Assembly (NCBI GenBank): GCA_902490405.1
Contig: CABUDS010000011.1
Span: forward strand, 1-62,993
Length of the DNA stretch: 62,993 nucleotides
From: an uncultured Collinsella sp.
GTDB lineage: Bacteria; Actinomycetota; Coriobacteriia; Coriobacteriales; Coriobacteriaceae
Direction of reading: 5' to 3'
A model generated the notes under the pieces. The model had not been told where the DNA came from, did not search any database, and saw nothing but the letters and a program-made list of their open reading frames with translations. Shown here one piece after another: positions 58,320 to 62,993 of this stretch (positions within the stretch are counted from its first letter, which is position 1; every line of letters begins with the position of its first letter). The translations under genes were made by a program, and so were the position numbers.

Positions 58320-59329
58320 TTGGGGACGTTCTTAAATGACTAGTCGTTTGGGACACTCTTTGCGACACGATTTTCGGGTTTTCATCCAGTTTGTCTTGCA
58401 TGCCCTTGTAAACTGGCAGAACGGGCTCAGCAAATTAGATCGTCCGCGCCTATCAGATGTTGCCCGGTGGGTTTTTGATGGGAGGGCGATATGCCAAGAA
58501 CGGGTCGAGTCGTTTCGTTGACGGGCTACAACCACATTATCGCGCGTGGAAATGGCGGCATTTGCATCTTTGAAGACGACGAGGATCGATATCGGATGCT
58601 CACGTTGTTCGAGGGCAAACTCGTCGGCAATGGTGTTGGCGTTACGGCGTGGTGCCTCATGTCGAACCATTTTCATCTCATGGTTGATGACCCTAACGGA
58701 AGAATCTCATCTTGCATGAGCGGCATCCTTACCTCATATGCTAAGTATTTCAATCGCAAAACTGACCGTGTTGGTCATTTGTTTCAGGATCGATTTAAGA
58801 ACATTCCAGTTGAGAATGATATTCAGGCAATTGCGCTCGCTGACTACATCCATATGAACCCAGTTAAGGCGGGTGTTTCCGCTGTCGATAGATATCGCTG
58901 GTCTAGCTATCGAGCATATGCGTATGGTTATGACGGGTTTGGGTTTTGCGATCCAGGTATAGTGCTGGAACTCGTGGGCGGTTCGCTGGAGTATCGGCAT
59001 TATCTTCATGAGCGACTAGAGAGCGCGCCTTATGATGCCGAGCCCCGTCCTCGTGTTCTCGACGATGAGGTGCTCAAAATCGCGAAGGAGATTGCTTTGC
59101 CTGTTTCTCTTTCCGACATTAAGGCGATGACTCCAGCCGAGCGCAGACCGATTCTTTGCAAAATGCGGAAATCAGGTCTTACGGTTAATCAAATTGTTAG
59201 GGCGGTTGGTCTTGGCCGCGCAACGGTTGCGAATGGCACGTCGGGTTGGCGTGATTTTTAGGGCCGGGATTTTGCCCTTTTCCCAAGAAAGAGTGTCCCC
59301 AGTGACTAGTCATTTAAGAACGTCCCCAA
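58320..59329 (+). mobile_element. Y1-transposase (REP/IS200-like) element with 42-bp inverted ends
   Basis: The left end 58320-58361 (TTGGGGACGTTCTTAAATGA..., ending ACACTCTTT) is the near-perfect inverted copy of the right end 59288-59329 (AAAGAGTGTCCC..., ending ACGTCCCCAA). Four positions differ. A GACTAGTC core occurs in the left end and outside it. The element contains one transposase gene. It is flanked by direct 41-bp repeats of the cobO end. Confidence 0.8.
58491..59261 (+). CDS. REP-associated tyrosine transposase (Y1_Tnp/RAYT type)
   Basis: 256 residues. HUH motif in AWCLMSNHFHLMV (His-Hydrophobic-His), a preceding strand IIARGN, and the catalytic Tyr in LADYIHMNPVKAGVS. The middle region NRKTDRVGHLFQDRFKNIPV matches the family. 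After about residue 180 a small extra domain follows, ending in a helix-turn-helix-like LTVNQIVRAVGLGRATV. Single-strand HUH nucleases of this group copy or excise hairpin DNA and cut near small repeats. Here it is enclosed by 42-bp inverted ends. Confidence 0.92.
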   Translation: MPRTGRVVSLTGYNHIIARGNGGICIFEDDEDRYRMLTLFEGKLVGNGVGVTAWCLMSNHFHLMVDDPNGRISSCMSGILTSYAKYFNRKTDRVGHLFQDRFKNIPVENDIQAIALADYIHMNPVKAGVSAVDRYRWSSYRAYAYGYDGFGFCDPGIVLELVGGSLEYRHYLHERLESAPYDAEPRPRVLDDEVLKIAKEIALPVSLSDIKAMTPAERRPILCKMRKSGLTVNQIVRAVGLGRATVANGTSGWRDF

Positions 59330-59348
59330 TGGCTACCCAAGTGCCGTA

Positions 59349-59834
59349 TTAGTATTCGATGCCTTGGCGGGCTAAGAGGCCTTCGTCGAAGTAGTGTTTG
59401 ACGGGGCGCATTTCGGTGACTAGGTCGGCGAGGTCCGCGAGAGGCAGCAGCCCGCGGCCGGTGAGCACGAGCTCCGTGGTGTCGGGTTTCATCGCGATCA
59501 GTTCCTCGACATCCTCGCGCGTCACGAAGCCGCGGCGCATGGCCTCGCCGAGTTCGTCCAAAATCAGAACGTCGACCTGTGAGATCTGCTCGCGTGCGAG
59601 CTCCATGATCTGTGCGGCGCAAGCCTCGGGCGTGTTGCGGTCGGCCTGTACAATTCGTAGCCCTAGGCGTGGTGCAGCATCATGCTCGGCGCAGTGCAGC
59701 TTCTTGGCAAACTGCAGCATGAGTACGTCGAGCCCATAACCTGTGGCGCGCATCGCCAATCCCAGCGCAGCCGTGGTTTTGCCCTTGCCGTCGCCCGTAT
59801 AGATCTGAACCTTGCCGACTTCGAGTGATGCCAT
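59349..59834 (-). CDS. cobO: Cob(I)yrinic acid a,c-diamide adenosyltransferase
   Basis: 161 residues, minus strand. ATP:corrinoid adenosyltransferase of the CobA/CobO/BtuR type: P-loop IYTGDGKGKTTAALGLAMRA, VLMLQFAK, VDVLILDELGEAMR (Walker B-like) and ELVLTGRGLLP. Adenosylates reduced corrinoids in coenzyme B12 synthesis or salvage. No other cob gene is present here, so it may act in salvage. Its last 41 bases were duplicated beyond the neighbouring element. Confidence 0.93.
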   Translation of the reverse strand: MASLEVGKVQIYTGDGKGKTTAALGLAMRATGYGLDVLMLQFAKKLHCAEHDAAPRLGLRIVQADRNTPEACAAQIMELAREQISQVDVLILDELGEAMRRGFVTREDVEELIAMKPDTTELVLTGRGLLPLADLADLVTEMRPVKHYFDEGLLARQGIEY

Positions 59835-59926
59835 CTCTATCCTTTCGTGCCCGGCGTCGGTTTATCGCCGTCCGGGTTGGGTATTCTAGTTAGCATTATC
59901 AACCCCAGTAGATGGAGTTCAAGCAG

Positions 59927-61819
59927 ATGGAGATGGATGACAACAAACGTAGACGGAATATGATCCTCTACGTGCTCATCGCCTTCGTCGTCTACCTCGT
60001 GCTCTCGACCGTTCTGTTCCCTAACATCGGTCACACGCAGCAGATTACGAAGACCGATTACTCGACGTTTGTCAAAGCGCTCGATAAGAAGAGTGTCGAC
60101 AAGGTCGAGTACAACACGGACGATTACACGATTTATTACACCAAGAAGGGCGAGGACGAGAACATCGCCTATAAGACGACCGGTGTGCCGAACGATGCGG
60201 GCTTTACCGATCGCGTGCTTGAGTCTGGCGCTTCGCTGGAGTCGGTCGTTCCCGATAAAAACTCGGGTTTGATGACCTACTATCTGCTCACACTCATTCT
60301 TCCCATGGCGATTTTCTTCCTCATCGGTTGGTGGCTCAACCGCCGCATGAAGAAGGCTATGGGCGATGACGGCCCGTCGATGAACTTTGGCGGCGGCGGT
60401 TTTGGCGGCGGCGGACTGGGTAAGTCCGGCGCGCGCGTGATCGCCTCCAAGGACGTGGGCGTGACCTTTAAGGATGTCGCCGGCCAGGAAGAGGCCAAAG
60501 AATCTCTCAAGGAGGTCGTCGACTTTCTGGAGAAGCCGCAGCGCTACGAGGAGATCGGCGCCAAGCTGCCGCGCGGTGCCCTCCTTGTCGGCCCTCCGGG
60601 TACCGGTAAAACCCTGCTTGCCAAGGCTGTGGCCGGCGAGGCGGGCGTGCCGTTCTTTAGCATTTCGGGCTCTGAGTTCGTTGAGATGTTTGTTGGTCGC
60701 GGCGCTGCAAAGGTTCGTGACCTGTTTAAGCAGGCCAAGGAAAAGGCCCCGTGTATCGTCTTTATCGATGAGATCGATACCATCGGTAAGAAGCGCGATG
60801 GCGGCGGCTTTAGCGGCAACGACGAGCGCGAGCAGACGCTCAATCAGTTGCTGACCGAGATGGATGGCTTCGATAACCACAAGGGTATCGTTGTCCTTGC
60901 CGCAACCAACCGCCCCGACAGTCTCGATCCAGCGCTGTTGCGCCCCGGTCGTTTTGACCGCCGCATCCCCGTTGAGTTGCCCGACCTGACCGGCCGCAAG
61001 AACATTCTTGAGCTGCATGCTAAGAGCGTGAAGACGCAGCCGCCGATTGACCTGACCGCGATTGCCCGCGCCACGCCCGGTGCCTCGGGCGCCGACCTGG
61101 CCAACATCATCAACGAGGGCGCTCTGCGTGCCGTCCGCGAGGGTCGCAAGCGCGCAACTCAGGACGATTTTGAGGAGTCGGTGGAGGTCGTCATTGCCGG
61201 CCAACAGCGTAAGTCCACGGTGCTTTCCGACCACGAGAAGCAGGTCGTTTCTTACCACGAGATCGGTCATGCCATCGTTGCCGCTCGCCAGAAGGGCTCT
61301 GCGCCGGTCACGAAGATCACCATCGTGCCGCGCACGAGCGGTGCTCTGGGCTACACCATGCAGGTCGAGGAGGACGAGCGCTTCCTGACCACGCGCCAGG
61401 AGGTCCTGGACAAGCTCGCCGTCTATTGCGGTGGCCGTGCAGCCGAGGAGCTCATCTTCGGTGAGATGACGACCGGCGCCGCCAACGATATCGAGCAGGC
61501 AACCAAGCTCGCCCGCAACATGGTGACGCGCTTTGGTATGTCCGAAGAGTTTGGCATGATGGCGCTCGGTACCGTGCAGAACGCGTATCTCAATCAGGAC
61601 ACGTCGCTCACCTGCGCCCCCGGTACGGCCGAGCGCGTGGACGCGATTGTCGCCAAGCTGATCGAGGATGCGCACGACCGCGCTCTGCAGATTCTGAAGG
61701 AGAACAAGTTTAAGCTTCACGAGCTGGCTCGTTATCTGTACAAGAAGGAGACGATCACGGGCGAGGAGTTCATGAACCTTCTTACGCGTGAGAATCCGCT
61801 GATGCCAAAGCAGCAGTAA
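59927..61819 (+). CDS. ftsH: ATP-dependent zinc metalloprotease FtsH
   Basis: About 630 residues from an ATG at 59927 (an ATG at 59912 is possible, but only the former has a GGAG nearby). Two membrane helices: ILYVLIAFVVYLVLSTVLF and LLTLILPMAIFFLIGWWL. AAA+ domain: Walker A GPPGTGKTLLAKAVAGEA, pore motif MFVGRG, Walker B IVFIDEIDTIG, SRH RPGRFDRR. The zinc site is HEIGH, with the third ligand Asp further on in TTGAANDIEQAT. Degrades misfolded membrane proteins. It diverges from cobO. Confidence 0.97.
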   Translation: MEMDDNKRRRNMILYVLIAFVVYLVLSTVLFPNIGHTQQITKTDYSTFVKALDKKSVDKVEYNTDDYTIYYTKKGEDENIAYKTTGVPNDAGFTDRVLESGASLESVVPDKNSGLMTYYLLTLILPMAIFFLIGWWLNRRMKKAMGDDGPSMNFGGGGFGGGGLGKSGARVIASKDVGVTFKDVAGQEEAKESLKEVVDFLEKPQRYEEIGAKLPRGALLVGPPGTGKTLLAKAVAGEAGVPFFSISGSEFVEMFVGRGAAKVRDLFKQAKEKAPCIVFIDEIDTIGKKRDGGGFSGNDEREQTLNQLLTEMDGFDNHKGIVVLAATNRPDSLDPALLRPGRFDRRIPVELPDLTGRKNILELHAKSVKTQPPIDLTAIARATPGASGADLANIINEGALRAVREGRKRATQDDFEESVEVVIAGQQRKSTVLSDHEKQVVSYHEIGHAIVAARQKGSAPVTKITIVPRTSGALGYTMQVEEDERFLTTRQEVLDKLAVYCGGRAAEELIFGEMTTGAANDIEQATKLARNMVTRFGMSEEFGMMALGTVQNAYLNQDTSLTCAPGTAERVDAIVAKLIEDAHDRALQILKENKFKLHELARYLYKKETITGEEFMNLLTRENPLMPKQQ

Positions 61820-61842
61820 TACTAGTTGCGCTGTGTCAATCT

Positions 61843-61878
61843 CCCCATTTGAGTGTCCATCTCAAATGGGGCGTTTTG
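61843..61878 (+). terminator. Terminator of ftsH
   Basis: CCCCATTTGAG pairs with CTCAAATGGGG around TGTCCAT, then CGTTTTG. Confidence 0.85.
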
Positions 61879-61894
61879 TTTGGGAGGGATATGT

Positions 61895-62386
61895 ATGAAG
61901 ATCGTGGTGAGTGCCTGCTTGATGGGAGAGAGCTGCAAATATAACGGGCTCGACAATTACCATCGCGCGTTGGTCGAGGCCTGCGAGCGAACGGGGACCG
62001 AGGTTCTCTTGGTGTGCCCCGAGGTTTTTGGTGGCTTGCCCACACCGCGCAAGCCGTCCGAGATTGTGAACGGCGAGGTCCGTACCTGCGAGGGCGCCTC
62101 GGTCGATCGCGAGTTTCGCCTAGGTGCCCAGCGTGCGCTCGATATGTGCGAGCACTTTGGCGGCCCGTCCGAGATCGCTGCGTGCGTCTTACAGGACCGT
62201 AGCCCCTCGTGCGGTGCGGGCCGCGTCTACGATGGTACCTTTAGCGGTACGCTCACCGCGGGCAACGGTGTTTTTGTCGATCTGCTGCTGCGTCACGGGT
62301 ACCGTGTGATTCCGGCTAGCGAGTTCGATCCCAGCATGCTGGAACATTGTCCATGGCACTCGAATCCAACACTTCCTCACGGGTGA
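61895..62386 (+). CDS. DUF523 family protein, altered 3' end
   Basis: About 163 residues from the ATG at 61895, after GGGAGGGAT. The pattern is DUF523: KIVVSACLMGESCKYNG at the start, LLVCPEVFGGLPTPRKPSEI, and the QDRSPSCGAGRVYDGTFSG Cys motif. The function is unknown. The last ~17 residues (from about SMLEHC) are encoded by DNA whose reverse strand reads as the end of a serine recombinase, so the original C-terminus was probably replaced by an inserted piece. Confidence 0.82.
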   Translation: MKIVVSACLMGESCKYNGLDNYHRALVEACERTGTEVLLVCPEVFGGLPTPRKPSEIVNGEVRTCEGASVDREFRLGAQRALDMCEHFGGPSEIAACVLQDRSPSCGAGRVYDGTFSGTLTAGNGVFVDLLLRHGYRVIPASEFDPSMLEHCPWHSNPTLPHG

Positions 62387-62462
62387 CCGTTTTGGCATCA
62401 TCCGTGAATTTGATATTGAGTACGACCCGGTCATCAAAGACGTAGACCGAGTTGACAGGCGC
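62319..62462 (-). pseudogene. Serine-recombinase C-terminal fragment
   Basis: On the minus strand, about 48 codons read PVNSVYVFDDRVVLNIKF, then TDDAKTVTREEVLDSSA, the typical end of large serine recombinases (compare VNSVYVYDDKIVLNFNY). Nothing upstream of it belongs to the enzyme, so it is a fragment left by a mobile element. It overlaps the DUF523 end on the other strand. Confidence 0.65.
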
Positions 62463-62569
62463 CGTACCCAGGCAGCCCCTCCCCGCGGCCCTCGCGTAGG
62501 AACGCGTACGCGGCCCCCCCGTCTCTTGCGCCCCTCCCGGAACTGTCCACATCAGTGTAGCCAATCCAG

Positions 62570-62792
62570 TCCGCCAAGGGCTGCAGCCCGGACAACGCGG
62601 CGATGGAGGGCTTCTTCGGCCTGCTCAAGAAGGATTTCTGGCACGGCAGGGACTGGTCGGACTGGATCCCCCGCCCGCTTCATCGAGGAGCTCGGGGACT
62701 GGATCGGTCGATATAATACGGAGAGGCGCAGCGATGCGCTCGGTGGCCGCACGCCGGCTGAGTTCCGCTCCGCGCTAGGAAGGGCCGCGTAA
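62570..62792 (+). pseudogene. IS3-type transposase, C-terminal remnant (frameshifted)
   Basis: From 62570 the frame reads SAKGCSPDNAAMEGFFGLLK (the DNAAMESFFG signature of IS3 orfB) to about 62665, and then another frame continues as FIEELGDWIGRYNTERRS and GGRTPAEFR. The shift lies at a C-run near 62667. The rest of the integrase core is absent. Decayed. Confidence 0.75.
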
Positions 62793-62993
62793 CGGTCCAA
62801 GAAATCATCCGCAGTCCCCATTCTTGCCCCTTTGGGACAGCTTCTTGTTGGGGCGTGCTTGCCCCAAACCCTGCTAGGAACGAGCACAGCAAACTGGAAT
62901 TTTCAAATTAGTCTTTGCAAATTACCTTTGAACTTTCATCATCAATTACAATTCCCTGACGGTTGTTAATTGGGCATAGATTCAAATCCGAAA
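62793..62993. other. AT-rich right margin, no gene seen
   Basis: The last ~200 bases carry no open frame with recognisable content and no hairpin that I can support. They may include the end of the IS3-type element. Confidence 0.4.

Noticed and set aside
59837..61720. 627-codon antisense frame within ftsH
   Set aside because: Complement of the FtsH gene, with no ribosome site or domain.

Overview
The window reads as a chromosomal segment of a high-GC, Gram-positive gut actinobacterium. Coriobacteriia, most likely Collinsella, fits best. This is inferred from GC-rich core genes with strong GC3 bias, an LPXTG-type surface-protein remnant, the order rimP-nusA-infB-rbfA-nrnA-truB-ribF-dnaG-rpoD, a phage-type ThyA and Collinsella-like repeats. 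No 16S gene is present, so the genus remains an inference.

Layout. (1) 1-3776: the end of an AT-richer surface-polysaccharide cluster, with a Wzx-type flippase (cut by the left edge), a Wzy-type polymerase, an Fe-S F420-hydrogenase-beta-like protein and a hexapeptide acetyltransferase, closed by a terminator. (2) 3800-6840: a scrambled patch with one intact secreted transglutaminase-like gene, a decayed 5' copy of it, and two IS256-type transposase fragments in inverted orientation; a third piece of the transglutaminase gene lies at 10267-10366, fused to a decayed ABC ATPase. (3) 7000-18650: an AT-rich accessory and probable defence island holding an SF1 helicase gene split by a frameshift in an A7 run, an unknown protein with a HEPN-like motif, a DUF4062-type protein, an AbiF-family HEPN protein with its own upstream small-RNA unit (promoter, about 64-nt RNA, terminator), an LPXTG pseudogene, and a HigB-HigA-SecB-like toxin-antitoxin-chaperone module whose toxin is split by a -1 frame change. 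(4) 18750-21470: a LacI-family regulator, a degenerate Cys/Met-metabolism PLP enzyme, a nested inverted-repeat element and a ModE-type regulator.

(5) 21547-57000: ordinary housekeeping DNA. It holds guaB; leuS behind a remarkable long inverted repeat; rimP-nusA-infB-rbfA-nrnA-truB-ribF-dnaG (translation and ribosome maturation, tRNA pseudouridylation, flavin cofactors, primase); rpoD; two identical tRNA-Asn genes; an Asp23 protein plus a DAK2/FakA-like kinase; recG-rsmD-coaD; a coiled-coil protein; yceD-rpmF-plsX-acpP-rnc-smc-ftsY-ffh (L32, phospholipid and fatty-acid start, RNase III, chromosome condensation, SRP targeting); a convergent DUF134/NifX-like regulator; thyA-folA; and a SpoU-type methyltransferase. 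(6) 56890-62993: a MATE transporter, a Y1/REP-type transposase element with 42-bp inverted ends and 41-bp flanking direct repeats copied from the end of cobO, cobO, ftsH, a DUF523 protein, then remnants of a serine recombinase and an IS3-type transposase.

The most interesting signals are the AbiF/small-RNA unit (15194-16242), the TAC module with split toxin (17211-18564), the Y1-transposase element (58272-59389), and the two long palindromic elements before leuS and modE.
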